Positions 44,558 through 53,351 of a stretch of 64,000 bases of DNA are shown piece by piece. Source of the stretch: Rhodovarius crocodyli. GTDB taxonomy: Bacteria > Pseudomonadota > Alphaproteobacteria > Acetobacterales > Acetobacteraceae. The stretch lies in contig NZ_SACL01000010.1 in assembly GCF_004005855.1 (NCBI RefSeq), forward strand, positions 115,984-179,983, given 5' to 3'. The stretch's first letter is position 1, and each line of letters starts with the position of its first letter. The notes beneath the pieces are model-generated. The model searched no databases. It was not told where the DNA came from and saw only the letters and a list, made by a program, of their open reading frames with translations. The position numbers and the translations under genes are program-made.

Positions 44558-45222
44558 GTCAGGGCTTTGTTGTTGTCGTTGCGGGATGGGGTGTGGTGGA
44601 TGCCGCACTCGGTCTTGCCGGTGCCGCGCCAGCGGCCGGCGCGCGGCGGCTCGCCCGGCCTGGTGGGGCTGGTACAGGGCGCGCAGCCGATAGAGGCATA
44701 GCCCCGCGCGAAAAGCGGGTGGTCGGGCAGGTCGTGCTCGGCGCGGTAGGCGGCGATGTGCACGCTGTCCCACAGCGCGAGCGGGGAGACGCGCAACTTG
44801 CCATCCTCCTGCCTGACGGCCTGCAATGCCGTGCGTTCGGCGCCATGGTGTCGCTTGCGGCCATCCAGCAGCACGTCGAACCCCTCCAGCGCCGCGTCGA
44901 GGGGGAAGACCTTGCGCAGGGCGCAGCACTGGTCGGGAGCGCGCGACCACAAGGTGCCGTCAGGGTCCAGCCCGGCCAGCAGCGCCGGGTCGGGAAGCAG
45001 GTCACGCACGTCGCGCAGGCCCAGCCGGCTGGCCAGCGCCGCGCGATAAGCCAGGGTTTCCGGGAAATGCTTGCCGGTTTCCAGGAACAGCACGGGCATG
45101 GCGCGGTCGATCCCCGCCACCAGGTGCAACAGAACGGCGGCCTCCGCCCCGAAGGAGGACAGCACCGCCACCCGGCCTGGATGTTCCCGCAGCAGATGGC
45201 GGACCAGTCCCTCCGGTGTCAT
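44554..45222 (-). CDS. cysH: Adenylyl-sulfate (APS) reductase, assimilatory, iron-sulfur type
   Basis: A 222-residue reductase. The cysteine pairs Cys99-Cys100 (QCCALRK) and Cys180/Cys183 (CAPC) are those that bind the 4Fe-4S cluster of APS-specific reductases, and Cys206 in KTECGIH is the catalytic cysteine. It should therefore reduce APS, not PAPS, to sulfite using thioredoxin. It is the first gene of cysH-cysD-cysNC. The 160-base space in front holds a small hairpin (45248-45262). No sulfite reductase gene is in the window. Confidence 0.93.
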   Translation of the reverse strand: MTPEGLVRHLLREHPGRVAVLSSFGAEAAVLLHLVAGIDRAMPVLFLETGKHFPETLAYRAALASRLGLRDVRDLLPDPALLAGLDPDGTLWSRAPDQCCALRKVFPLDAALEGFDVLLDGRKRHHGAERTALQAVRQEDGKLRVSPLALWDSVHIAAYRAEHDLPDHPLFARGYASIGCAPCTSPTRPGEPPRAGRWRGTGKTECGIHHTPSRNDNNKALT

Positions 45223-45382
45223 GGCCTGGCGAGCCCGAGGCCGGGCTTGCCGCTTCGCGGCAGGGGGCTCCTATGCTGGCCAGTGCTGTGGATGCTCATG
45301 ACGTCGTGTTCCGCATGCGAGAAGAAAGAACAGGTTCAGCGCGCGGAACGGCTACAGGGCCCCTCGAGGTGAAACGGCGGTG

Positions 45383-46219
45383 TCATGGCTTGTGAAAGAC
45401 CAGGGTGCGCAGTTCGATGCTCTCGCGCGGCGGGGCATCGGCGGGCGTGGTAGGGTCATGGAAGGCCGTGTGGGCGACGAAGCGGGCGCGGCCGTCCGTC
45501 TCGCTGTCGTAGCACTTGATCAGCAGCGCCTCGTCGGTCTGCAGGTCAGGCACATAGAACCACTCATGCGCCGGGTTGAAGCGCACGCTGTAGGTCTCGC
45601 CGACCCGCTGCGGATAAACGAGGTCGCTCGGCACATAGTCCGAGAAAGGCACCGTGCGGGCGTCGGCGAAGGCGAGCGGCGCGTCCTTCACCGGGCCGCG
45701 CAGCGGCCGCCACAGGTTGATGACCTGGACGCGCCCCTTCAGCAGCGCCTCCGCCTCGTCCGGCAGCAGGTCGCGCACCCGCTGCGGGCCGGAACGCTCG
45801 GTATGGTCGACATGCACGCGGGTGGCGGGCTGGCGCGGGCCGCCATCGCGCTGGTCCTCGACCCCGGGCACCCGGCGGCGGATGGTGTGATCGAAAACGA
45901 ACACACGGTCGGCCCCGGTGGCGGCGCGGATCAGCGCGATGCTCTCCGGGTAATAGACGTCGCGGATCTGCTGTTCATCGGAAAAATCGGCAAGCGCCGA
46001 ACGATGGCGCAGTAGCTCGAACCCCGTGACGTCGAGGGCGAGCTGCGCGGCAGCGGCCCGGGCGTCGCGGATGCGCACATCATGCGCCTCCGGCAATGCG
46101 GTGCTGCGGGGTTCGCCCGCAGGCGGGTCGAAGGTGTAGGTGCGCGGCCTGCCATCGACCGGCGCCAGATAGTTCAGCGACGCGGTGATGGAAGCAGGCG
46201 CGGACAGCGTGGTGCCCAT
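45383..46219 (-). CDS. CmcJ/NvfI-like putative non-haem iron oxygenase
   Basis: A 278-residue protein of the CmcJ/NvfI (asaB-type) family, which includes a cephamycin C-7 methoxylation component and fungal oxygenases. Recognised segments are VFDHTIRRR, VHVDHTERSGPQRVRDLLP, VINLWRPLRGPVKDAPLAFADAR, and EWFYVPDLQTDEALLIKCYDSETDGRARFVAHTAFHDP. Histidines in VHVDHT and HTAFHDP may hold iron. Function in bacteria outside antibiotic clusters is unknown. ATG 46219 has GAGGA seven bases upstream. It sits between cysH and an SDR gene on the same strand, and an AT-rich promoter region lies in front. Confidence 0.78.
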   Translation of the reverse strand: MGTTLSAPASITASLNYLAPVDGRPRTYTFDPPAGEPRSTALPEAHDVRIRDARAAAAQLALDVTGFELLRHRSALADFSDEQQIRDVYYPESIALIRAATGADRVFVFDHTIRRRVPGVEDQRDGGPRQPATRVHVDHTERSGPQRVRDLLPDEAEALLKGRVQVINLWRPLRGPVKDAPLAFADARTVPFSDYVPSDLVYPQRVGETYSVRFNPAHEWFYVPDLQTDEALLIKCYDSETDGRARFVAHTAFHDPTTPADAPPRESIELRTLVFHKP

Positions 46220-46318
46220 GGCGTGATCCTCGTTGGTACTTTTTACACGAAGAAAATCCGTGCAAAATTTATTCAACAAGGATGATTGCGATAAATGACC
46301 GCCAGCGCAAGGTGGAAA

Positions 46319-47035
46319 TCAGAATTTCTCGCCGTAGGGCCGTAGATCCAGCTCCAGCGTCCAGGCGGAGCGATGCTGACGGTGCAATTGCCAATAGGCT
46401 TCCGCGATCGCGTCGATGCTCAGCAAACCGTCCGGCCCGGCGGCCTCGGCGCGCTCCGGGCTGCGGCTGCGCAGCCTTTCGCCGTCGATCCCGCCATCGA
46501 TCACGGCATGGGCGACATGCAGACCGAGCGGCCCCAACTCCCGCGCGGCGGATTGCGCAAGTGCGCGCAGCCCGGCCTTGGCGGCGGCGAAGGCGGCGAA
46601 ACCCGAGGCGCCGCGCAGGCTGGCGGTGGCGCCCGTCAGGATCAGGGTGCCGCGCCCTTGCGGCACCAAGTGGCGCGCCGCCTCCCGGGCCACAATGAAT
46701 CCGCCCAGCGTGTTGGTGCGCCAGGTGTTCTCCACCTCAACGACGGTCAGTTCGCGGAAGGGGCGGCGCAGATTGCTGCCCGCATTGAAGACCACTATCT
46801 CCGGCTGATGGGCGCGGGCGAAGAGGGTACCGATGGCGGCCTCGTCGGTGGCATCGGCCACCACCGCCTCCGCGCTGCCGCCGGCGGCCTGGATGGCGGC
46901 GGCTACACGGTCGAGCTTTTCAGCCGTCCGGCCCGCCAGAAGCACATGGTGGCCTTCCCGGGCGAAACGCCGCGCGACGGCCGCACCCAGCCCCTGTTCG
47001 GCGCCCACGCCGACGATAATGACTTCGGTTCCCAT
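46319..47035 (-). CDS. SDR-family oxidoreductase with Phe in place of the catalytic Tyr
   Basis: A 238-residue Rossmann-fold protein. The nucleotide motif is GVGAEQGLG, with FNAGSN (residues 83-88) and the DGGIDG loop near 180. In classical enzymes the active site is S...YxxxK; here it reads FAAFAAAKAG, so Phe149 replaces the tyrosine while Lys153 remains. This divergent form is a known widespread subgroup, so it is probably not a recent mutation, but the usual dehydrogenase chemistry is doubtful. ATG 47035 has a strong AGGAGG five bases upstream. Divergent from the long plus-strand operon at 47242. Confidence 0.85.
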   Translation of the reverse strand: MGTEVIIVGVGAEQGLGAAVARRFAREGHHVLLAGRTAEKLDRVAAAIQAAGGSAEAVVADATDEAAIGTLFARAHQPEIVVFNAGSNLRRPFRELTVVEVENTWRTNTLGGFIVAREAARHLVPQGRGTLILTGATASLRGASGFAAFAAAKAGLRALAQSAARELGPLGLHVAHAVIDGGIDGERLRSRSPERAEAAGPDGLLSIDAIAEAYWQLHRQHRSAWTLELDLRPYGEKF

Positions 47036-47140
47036 GCCTGCCTCCTGGATGCTTGGTCGGGATCGAATTGGGATGAGCGCGCGGGCTGTCAATCACCAGG
47101 ATACAATCGTGATTCTGGACGGGATCGCGCACCTGTGCGT

Positions 47141-47163
47141 CATATAATACACCATTTTATATG
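47141..47163. promoter_or_regulatory. Operator-like inverted repeat CATATAA-N9-TTATATG
   Basis: Perfect 7-bp arms with a 9-base spacer in the 206-base divergent space between the SDR gene (start 47035) and the transport/monooxygenase array (start 47242). A consensus -10, TATAAT (47143-47148), lies inside the left arm for plus-strand transcription, so a regulator bound here would interfere with initiation. No clear -35 accompanies it. Confidence 0.5.
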
Positions 47164-47241
47164 TTAATTGAATAAAGCACGTTGTTTTACGGCACAAACT
47201 CCCATACCGTGCCGCAACATCATCCGTTGCAAGGCCCTCTC

Positions 47242-48036
47242 ATGCTCCGCCGTACCCTTGCCGCTTCCGGCCTTTCCCTGCTCGCCAGCCCCGCACTTGC
47301 CCAGAACGCGGCGGCGCCGCTGCGCATCGCGCTGGCCACCAGTGTCTCCAACGAAGCCACCGAGGCCGCCGCCACCGAGGCCCGCGCCCAGGGCCTGAAT
47401 GTCCGGCTGCAGGAATTCAGCGATTGGCAGACCCCCAACCGCACCGTGTTCGATGGCGAGCAGGACGCCAATTTCTTCCAGCACCAGCCGTTCCTGGAAT
47501 ACTCCAACACCCGTGCGGGCTGGAACCTGGTGCCGGTCGCGGTCGGCTTCGCCACCGCCTTCGGCCTCTATTCCAAGCGCATTCCGGCGCTGGACGGCAT
47601 CCGCGAGGGGGCGCGCATCGCCTATTCCGGCGATGCCGTGAACACCGGCCGATCGCTCCTGCTGCTGCAGAGCGCCGGCCTGCTGCAGCTCAAGCCCGGC
47701 GCCGATCACCGTGCAGGGCCGGAGGATATCGTGGGCAACCCGCGCCGCCTGCGCCTGGTGCCGCTTGACGGCCCGCAGATCGCCCGCGCGCTGGATGACG
47801 TGGATGCGGTGGCCACCTATCCCACCTTTGCCCGCCTGGGCGGGATCGACCCCAGCCGCGGCCTGATCTTCGAGAACGACCCGCGCTACGCCTTCCGCTT
47901 CGTCACCCGCCCCGACCGCACGCAGGACGAGCGGCTGACCCGCTTCATCGCCGTCTACCACCGGTCGGACGCGGTGAAACAGGTGCTGCGCCGCCTCTAC
48001 GCCGACCTCGTTTCCTTTCCCTGGGAACAGGGCTGA
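47242..48036 (+). CDS. MetQ/NlpA-family ABC transporter substrate-binding protein
   Basis: A 264-residue binding protein with a Sec signal (RRTLAASGLSLLASPALAQ) but no lipobox cysteine, unlike typical MetQ lipoproteins. NlpA-family segments are LNVRLQEFSDWQTPNRTVFDGEQDANFFQHQPFLE, RIAYSGDAVNTGRSLLLLQSAGLLQLKPG and DAVATYPTFARLGGIDPSRGLIFEND. Relatives bind methionine and other sulfur-containing solutes. No MetN or MetI is nearby, so its transporter partner is unknown. ATG 47242 starts the signal peptide, with AAGG upstream. First gene of an eleven-gene plus-strand array of sulfur-type enzymes. Confidence 0.88.
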   Translation: MLRRTLAASGLSLLASPALAQNAAAPLRIALATSVSNEATEAAATEARAQGLNVRLQEFSDWQTPNRTVFDGEQDANFFQHQPFLEYSNTRAGWNLVPVAVGFATAFGLYSKRIPALDGIREGARIAYSGDAVNTGRSLLLLQSAGLLQLKPGADHRAGPEDIVGNPRRLRLVPLDGPQIARALDDVDAVATYPTFARLGGIDPSRGLIFENDPRYAFRFVTRPDRTQDERLTRFIAVYHRSDAVKQVLRRLYADLVSFPWEQG

Positions 48037-48041
48037 CCGCC

Positions 48042-49421
48042 ATGGCCCGCCGCCCGCTGATCCTGAACGCGGTGCTGATGGATTGCGCGGGGGACATCGC
48101 CCATGGGCTGTGGTCCCACCCGCGCGACCAGTCGCACCGGCATAATGAGCTGGACTACTGGACCGGCATCGCCCGTACGCTGGAAGCAGGCGGTTTCGAC
48201 ACCCTGTTCCTGGCCGACGTCATCGGCGCCAACGACGTCTATGGAGGCGGGCCGGCGGCGGCGCTGCGTCACGCCGTTCAGGTGCCGATCGGAGACCCGA
48301 TGCTACTGGTCTCCGCCATGGCGGCGGCCACGCGAAGCTTGGGTTTCGGCGTGACGATGAACACCAGCTACAGCCACCCGGCACTGCTGGCGCGCAGCTT
48401 TTCGACCTTGGATCACCTGACCCAGGGGCGGGTGGCGTGGAACATCGTCACGGGCTTCGCCGACAGCGCGGCGCGCGCCATGGGCGATGCCGCGCAGATC
48501 CCGCACGACGAACGCTATGACCGGGCCGAGGATTTCCTGGCCGCCGCCTATGGGCTGTGGGAGGGCAGCTGGGACGATGACGCGCTGGTCATCGACAAGG
48601 CGGCGCGCGTCTTCACCCGGCCCGAGGGCGTGCGCGCCATCGAGCACAAGGGCCCCTGGCATCGCGTAAGCGGCATCCACCTGCAATCGCCTTCCCCGCA
48701 GCGCACGCCGTTGCTGTTTCAGGCGGGCGCATCCGCGCGCGGGCAGGAATTCGCGGCGCGCCACGCCGAATGCGTGTTCATCAGCGGCAGTCCGGCCCAG
48801 GCGAGGGAGATCGTGCGCGACCTGCGCGCCCGCGCTGCCCGCCATGGGCGCGGCCGAGACGACCTGCGCATCCTGGTTGGCGTGCTGCCCGTGCTGGGCC
48901 GCACCGAGGCAGAGGCGCGCGACCGTTTCGAGGAATACGCACGCCACGCGAGCCCCGAGGGCGGGCTCACGCATTTCTCCCAGCAGACGGGTATCGACCT
49001 CGCGGCGCTCGATCCGGACGAGCCCATCGTGGAACGCCCCACCGAGGCCGCGCAGAGTTTCCTGGAGGCGGTGACGAAGCGCGCCCAGGGTCGGGTCTGG
49101 ACGGTGCGGCAGGTCAGGGAATCCATGCGGCTCGGCTGCCGCAACCAGGCTGTGGTGGGCACCGCCGTGCAGGTGGCCGACGCCCTTCAGGCCTTCGTCG
49201 AGGAAGCCGATGTCGACGGCTTCAACATCCTGCGCACCGTCGTGCCCGAATGCTTCGAGGATGTGTCCGCACTGCTGATCCCGGAACTGCGATCGCGCGG
49301 GCTGGTGCGCCCCGCCCCGGCCGAGGGGCCGCTGCGCCAGCGCCTGTTCGGCCATGCACGCCTTCCCGCCAACCATCCCGGCGCCGCCTTCCGCCACCAT
49401 CCCGCCCTTCAGGAAGCCTGA
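48042..49421 (+). CDS. LLM-class FMN-dependent monooxygenase, NtaA/DszA type
   Basis: A 459-residue luciferase-like monooxygenase: LILNAVLMDCAGDIAHGLWSHP start, GRVAWNIVTGFADSAARAMG, TPLLFQAGASARGQEFAARHAE, DGFNILRTVVPECFEDVSALLIPELRSRG. It is the DszA-like partner to the DszC-like enzyme directly after it (1-base gap), and the pair resembles two-step sulfur oxidation and C-S cleavage of a thioether or sulfone. Needs an external FMN reductase. It lies 5 bases after the MetQ-like gene. Confidence 0.9.
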   Translation: MARRPLILNAVLMDCAGDIAHGLWSHPRDQSHRHNELDYWTGIARTLEAGGFDTLFLADVIGANDVYGGGPAAALRHAVQVPIGDPMLLVSAMAAATRSLGFGVTMNTSYSHPALLARSFSTLDHLTQGRVAWNIVTGFADSAARAMGDAAQIPHDERYDRAEDFLAAAYGLWEGSWDDDALVIDKAARVFTRPEGVRAIEHKGPWHRVSGIHLQSPSPQRTPLLFQAGASARGQEFAARHAECVFISGSPAQAREIVRDLRARAARHGRGRDDLRILVGVLPVLGRTEAEARDRFEEYARHASPEGGLTHFSQQTGIDLAALDPDEPIVERPTEAAQSFLEAVTKRAQGRVWTVRQVRESMRLGCRNQAVVGTAVQVADALQAFVEEADVDGFNILRTVVPECFEDVSALLIPELRSRGLVRPAPAEGPLRQRLFGHARLPANHPGAAFRHHPALQEA

Positions 49422-49422
49422 G

Positions 49423-50595
49423 ATGAATGTCGTTGCCCCCGTTGTCCCCGACCTCGACGCCCTGATCGCGGGTTTCTCGGCCACGGCCGCACAGCGCGAC
49501 CGCACCGGCGGCCATGCCGCTACCGAAAAAGCCCAGATCCGCCAGGCGGGGCTGCTCGCCTGGCCGGTGCCGGCCGAGCAGGGCGGCGCAGGCAAGGGCT
49601 GGCCCGAGATCCTGCGCCTGGTGCGGCGCATCGCCACCGCCGATGGCTCGCTGGCGCATCTGTATGGCTATCACGCGCTGCAGGTCGGCACGATCCGCCT
49701 CTACGCGAACCCGGAGCAGGCCGAACGCCTGCTGGGCGCCACGGCGCGCGAGCATCTGTGGTGGGGCAATGCCAACAACCCGCTCGATGCCCGGCTGGTG
49801 GCCGAGGATGCGGCGGATGGCGGCTTCGTGCTGGACGGGCGCAAGGGCTTCGCCTCGGGCGCGCGCGGGTCGCGACACCTCAATGTCTCGGCGCTGCACC
49901 AGGCCAGCGGGCAGCTCATCCTCGTCACAGTGCCCACCGATGCGCCTGGCGTCACGGTGCGCGGCGACTGGGACGCGGTGGGCCAGCGCCAGACCGACAG
50001 CGGCACGGTGGAGTTCGAGCAGGTGCGCATCCCGGCGCGCGACGTGCTGCGCCGCCCGGGCGAGGCCCCGCGCCTGCATATCACGCTGCGCACCACGCTG
50101 TCCCAGCTGGTGCTGGTCAACCTGTTCCTGGGCCATGGGTTGGGCGCGCTGGCCGCAGCCCGCGACCACAGCCTGCGCGAGACCCGGCCCTGGGGCGGTG
50201 CCGGTGTCGCCTCCATCGCCGAGGATCCGTTCGTGCTGGCGCGGCATGGCGAATTGCGCCTGGCGCTGCGCGCGGCCGAGTTGGCGACGGACGCCGCGAA
50301 TGACGCGCTGGAGTGGGGCTGGGAACTCGGTGCCGCCATCACGCCCGAACAGCGCGGCGGGGTGGCGCTGCGCGCCGCCGAGGCCCGGGTGCTGGCCCAG
50401 CGCGCGGCGCTGAAGGCCGGAGAGGAACTGTTCGAGCTGACCGGCGCCCGCGCCGCCCGGGCCGAGCTGAATTTCGACCGGTTCTGGCGCAACATCCGCA
50501 CGCATTCGCTGCACGACCCGGTGGATTACAAGCTGCGCGACATCGGCCGGCATTCGCTGACCGGTGCTGTGCCCGAGCCGGGCTTCTACGCATGA
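49423..50595 (+). CDS. DszC/SfnB-type flavin-dependent monooxygenase (acyl-CoA dehydrogenase fold)
   Basis: A 390-residue protein with the acyl-CoA dehydrogenase fold, but of the DszC/SfnB sulfur-oxidising branch. Segments are VPAEQGGAGKGWPEILRLVRRIATADGSLAHLYGYH, FVLDGRKGFASGARGSRHLNVSA, FEQVRIPARDVL and FWRNIRTHSLHDPVDYK, whose RTHSLHDP motif holds the conserved histidine of this branch. Enzymes here use FMNH2 and oxygen to oxidise sulfur or sulfones rather than dehydrogenate thioesters. ATG 49423 has AGGAAG six bases upstream; the long extension to 49354 lies inside the previous gene. Stop overlaps the next start as ATGA. Confidence 0.9.
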   Translation: MNVVAPVVPDLDALIAGFSATAAQRDRTGGHAATEKAQIRQAGLLAWPVPAEQGGAGKGWPEILRLVRRIATADGSLAHLYGYHALQVGTIRLYANPEQAERLLGATAREHLWWGNANNPLDARLVAEDAADGGFVLDGRKGFASGARGSRHLNVSALHQASGQLILVTVPTDAPGVTVRGDWDAVGQRQTDSGTVEFEQVRIPARDVLRRPGEAPRLHITLRTTLSQLVLVNLFLGHGLGALAAARDHSLRETRPWGGAGVASIAEDPFVLARHGELRLALRAAELATDAANDALEWGWELGAAITPEQRGGVALRAAEARVLAQRAALKAGEELFELTGARAARAELNFDRFWRNIRTHSLHDPVDYKLRDIGRHSLTGAVPEPGFYA

Positions 50596-50939
50596 GCGGC
50601 AGCATCTCCCCCGCCATGCGGCACCTGCGGGAACAGGCGCCGGAGAGCCACGCACAGTTCGTGGCGCTCGGCCAGTCGGTCTTCGCGCCGGGCGCGCTCA
50701 GCACGCATGTGAAGGAGCTGATCGCGGTGGCCGCCGCGCATGTCACGCGCTGCCAGCCCTGCATCGAGATCCACACCCGCAAGGCCCGCGAGGCCGGGGC
50801 CACCGAGGCCGAGCTGGCCGAGGCCGCTTTCGTCGCCGTCTATCTCAGTGCCGGCGGCGCCATTGCGCAATATCGCGCCATCCAAGGGGTTCTCGCTTCC
50901 GAGGAAACCCCGAGACAGCAGGAGCACACGGCACCATGA
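50592..50939 (+). CDS. AhpD-like carboxymuconolactone decarboxylase family protein
   Basis: A 115-residue single-domain protein with the redox motif CxxCxxxH (Cys54, Cys57, His61 in RCQPCIEIHTRKA), as in AhpD alkylhydroperoxidases. It should protect against peroxides, which fits side production of H2O2 by flavin monooxygenases in the same operon. It overlaps its neighbours on both sides by four bases (ATGA). Confidence 0.92.
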   Translation: MSGSISPAMRHLREQAPESHAQFVALGQSVFAPGALSTHVKELIAVAAAHVTRCQPCIEIHTRKAREAGATEAELAEAAFVAVYLSAGGAIAQYRAIQGVLASEETPRQQEHTAP

Positions 50940-51730
50940 ACCACATCACCCCGAAGACCGCCGGCGACCCGTTCTTGGCCGTGCTGCGAGACGCCGAGCC
51001 GCAGCGCAGCCCGGCGCAGGAACGCCTGCACCGCAAGCAGCGCCTCGCCGCCACCTTCCGCATCTTCGCCCGCTACGGTTACGACCAGGGCCTCGCCGGC
51101 CATGTCACGGCGCGTGACCCGGAAAAGACCGACCATTTCTGGGTGAACCCGTTGGGCAAGCATTTCAGCCGCATCCGCGTGTCGGACCTGATCCTGGTGA
51201 ATGACGAGGGCGAGGTGGTCGAGGGCCATCACGCGGTGAACCGCGCGGCCTTCGCCATCCATTCCGCGATCCACCAGGCGCGCCCCGATGTGGTCGCCGC
51301 CGCCCATACCCATTCCACCCACGGCAAGGCCTGGTCGAGCCTGGGCCGGCTGCTGGACCCGATCACCCAGGATTCCACCGGCTTCTACCAGCAGCATTCC
51401 CTGTTCGACGATTTCACCGGCGTGGTGCTGGAACAGTCCGAAGGCCGCCGCATCGCCGAGGCGCTCGGGCCGAACCGCGCCGTGATCCTGAAGAACCATG
51501 GCCTGCTGACCGTGGGCCAGACGGTGGAGGCCGCGGCCTGGCGCTTCATTGCGCTGGACAACGCCGCCCGCGCGCAGCTGCTGGCCGAGGCCGCCGGCAC
51601 GCCGCAGCCCATCGGGCATGAGGTGGCGGCCAGCACCGCCCAGCGCGTGGGCTCCGACAAGGGCAGCATCCTCAGCTTCTATCCGCTCTGGGAGAAGATC
51701 ACCGCCGAGGAACCGGACCTGCTGGACTGA
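50936..51730 (+). CDS. Class II aldolase/adducin family protein
   Basis: A 264-residue metal-dependent aldolase-type protein. Expected zinc ligands are His124 and His126 (AHTHSTHGKAW) and His188 (KNHGLL), with the GLAGHVTARDP motif near 52-62. The acidic residue that acts as base in fuculose-phosphate aldolase is not evident, as in many catabolic relatives that act as decarboxylases or on other substrates. ATG 50936 has AGGAG ten bases upstream. In this operon it may cleave or decarboxylate the carbon skeleton left after sulfur removal. Confidence 0.9.
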   Translation: MNHITPKTAGDPFLAVLRDAEPQRSPAQERLHRKQRLAATFRIFARYGYDQGLAGHVTARDPEKTDHFWVNPLGKHFSRIRVSDLILVNDEGEVVEGHHAVNRAAFAIHSAIHQARPDVVAAAHTHSTHGKAWSSLGRLLDPITQDSTGFYQQHSLFDDFTGVVLEQSEGRRIAEALGPNRAVILKNHGLLTVGQTVEAAAWRFIALDNAARAQLLAEAAGTPQPIGHEVAASTAQRVGSDKGSILSFYPLWEKITAEEPDLLD

Positions 51731-51767
51731 CGCCCTCTCCGTTCCCCTTGCCTGACCTGGATATCCG

Positions 51768-53351
51768 ATGCATCGCCGTGACCTGATGACGGGCGGTTTC
51801 GCCCTGGCCTCCCTTCCTGCCATTGCGCAGCCCACCGCGCCCGTGCGCGGCGGCACCGCCCGGATCGTGGTGGAGGAACCGCCGATCCTGACCTCCGCCT
51901 TCATCACCACGATGAACATCGGCATGGTCTCCTCCAAGATCCTGGAGGGGCTGGTCAGCTACGACCTGGAACTGAAGCCCGTGCCGGCCCTGGCCGAAAG
52001 CTGGGAGACGAGCGCGGACGGGCTGCGCACCACCTTCCGGCTGCGCCAGAACGCCAAATGGCACGACGGCCAGCCCTTCACCTCCGCCGATGTGCGCTTC
52101 ACCCTGCTCGAGGTCTGGAAGAAGCTGCATCCCTTCGGACGCGCCGTCTTCGCCAATGTCACCGAGGTCGAGACGCCCGACCCGCATACCGTCACGGTCG
52201 TGCTCTCGGCGCCGGCGCTCTACCTGTTCAACTACATCAACACCTATGGCGCCCAGATCCTGCCCCGGCACATCTATGAGGGCACGGACATCCTGAAGAA
52301 CCCGGCCAACAGCGCGCCCATCGGCACCGGCCCGTTCCGCTTCAAGGAATGGACGCGCGGCAGCCACCTGATCCTGGAGCGCAACCCGGATTACTGGCAG
52401 GCGGGCAAGCCGTATCTCGACGGCATCATCTTCCGCTTCATCCCCGATGCGGTGGCGCGCAGCGTGGCGCTGGAGGCCGGGGAGATCGACGTCACCATCG
52501 GCTCGCAGATCCCGGTGACCAGCCTGCGCCGGTTCAGCGACGCCTCGAAATACACCATCAACACCGATGACGGGCGCTTCCTCGCCTCGATCTTCCTGGC
52601 GCAGATCAATGTCCGCCGGCCGCATCTGGGCGACAGGCGGGTGCGGCAGGCGCTGTCCCACGCGATCGACCGCGCGGCGCTGGTGCGGCTGGTCTGGCAG
52701 GGTTACGGCAAGCCCGCCACCGGGCCGATCCCGTCCTCGGTCGCGCAGTACTACCATCGCGGCAATCCACAGGGCTTCGACCCGCGCCGGGCGGAACAGC
52801 TGCTCGACGAGGCCGGGCTGCGCCGGGGTGCCGACGGCAAGCGCTTCCGCATCAACCTCGTCTCCGGCAGCGGCAACAGCCTGGAATCCAACCGTGCCGG
52901 CGAGTTCATCAAACAGTCCTTCGCCCGTATCGGCGTGGATCTCGAACTCATCATCGAGGATTCGGCCGCCTACCTGCGCCGCGTCTACACCGACGGCGAC
53001 TACGACATCATGACCTCGAGCCTGCACAAGCTGCCGGACCCCACGCTGGGGGTTCAGCGCCTGTACTGGACGCAGAACATCATTCGCGGCGCGCCCTGGA
53101 CCAACGGTTCCGGCTACTCGAACCCCGAGCTGGACCGGATCATGGAACAAGCGGCCTCCGAGGGCGATCTGGCCCGTCGCCGCGCCCTGGTGAACCGCTG
53201 GCAGGAAATCGTGCAGGAGGACGCGCCGATCCTGGACCTCGTGGAGCTGACCTGGACCACCGTCTCCACCGCGCGCTTCCGCAAGGAACGGCCGCAGGGC
53301 GATGGCATGTTCGCGGGGCTGGAGGATGCCTGGCTGGTGCCGGCGCGATGA
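51768..53351 (+). CDS. ABC transporter substrate-binding protein, family 5
   Basis: A 527-residue periplasmic binding protein: signal (HRRDLMTGGFALASLPAIAQ), then GTARIVVEEPPIL, FRLRQNAKWHDGQPFTSADVRFTLLE, PIGTGPFRFKEWTRGSHLILERNPDYW and DRRVRQALSHAIDRAALV. A typical DppA/OppA-like receptor, accompanied here by its full transporter (53348-57097). It probably carries the substrate for the oxygenases on either side of the transporter genes. Its stop overlaps the first permease start as ATGA. Confidence 0.93.
   Translation: MHRRDLMTGGFALASLPAIAQPTAPVRGGTARIVVEEPPILTSAFITTMNIGMVSSKILEGLVSYDLELKPVPALAESWETSADGLRTTFRLRQNAKWHDGQPFTSADVRFTLLEVWKKLHPFGRAVFANVTEVETPDPHTVTVVLSAPALYLFNYINTYGAQILPRHIYEGTDILKNPANSAPIGTGPFRFKEWTRGSHLILERNPDYWQAGKPYLDGIIFRFIPDAVARSVALEAGEIDVTIGSQIPVTSLRRFSDASKYTINTDDGRFLASIFLAQINVRRPHLGDRRVRQALSHAIDRAALVRLVWQGYGKPATGPIPSSVAQYYHRGNPQGFDPRRAEQLLDEAGLRRGADGKRFRINLVSGSGNSLESNRAGEFIKQSFARIGVDLELIIEDSAAYLRRVYTDGDYDIMTSSLHKLPDPTLGVQRLYWTQNIIRGAPWTNGSGYSNPELDRIMEQAASEGDLARRRALVNRWQEIVQEDAPILDLVELTWTTVSTARFRKERPQGDGMFAGLEDAWLVPAR

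Noticed and set aside
46319..47035. SDR catalytic Tyr replaced by Phe as a recent inactivating mutation
   Set aside because: The FAAFAAAKAG form looks typical of a whole subgroup, so it is a family trait rather than damage.
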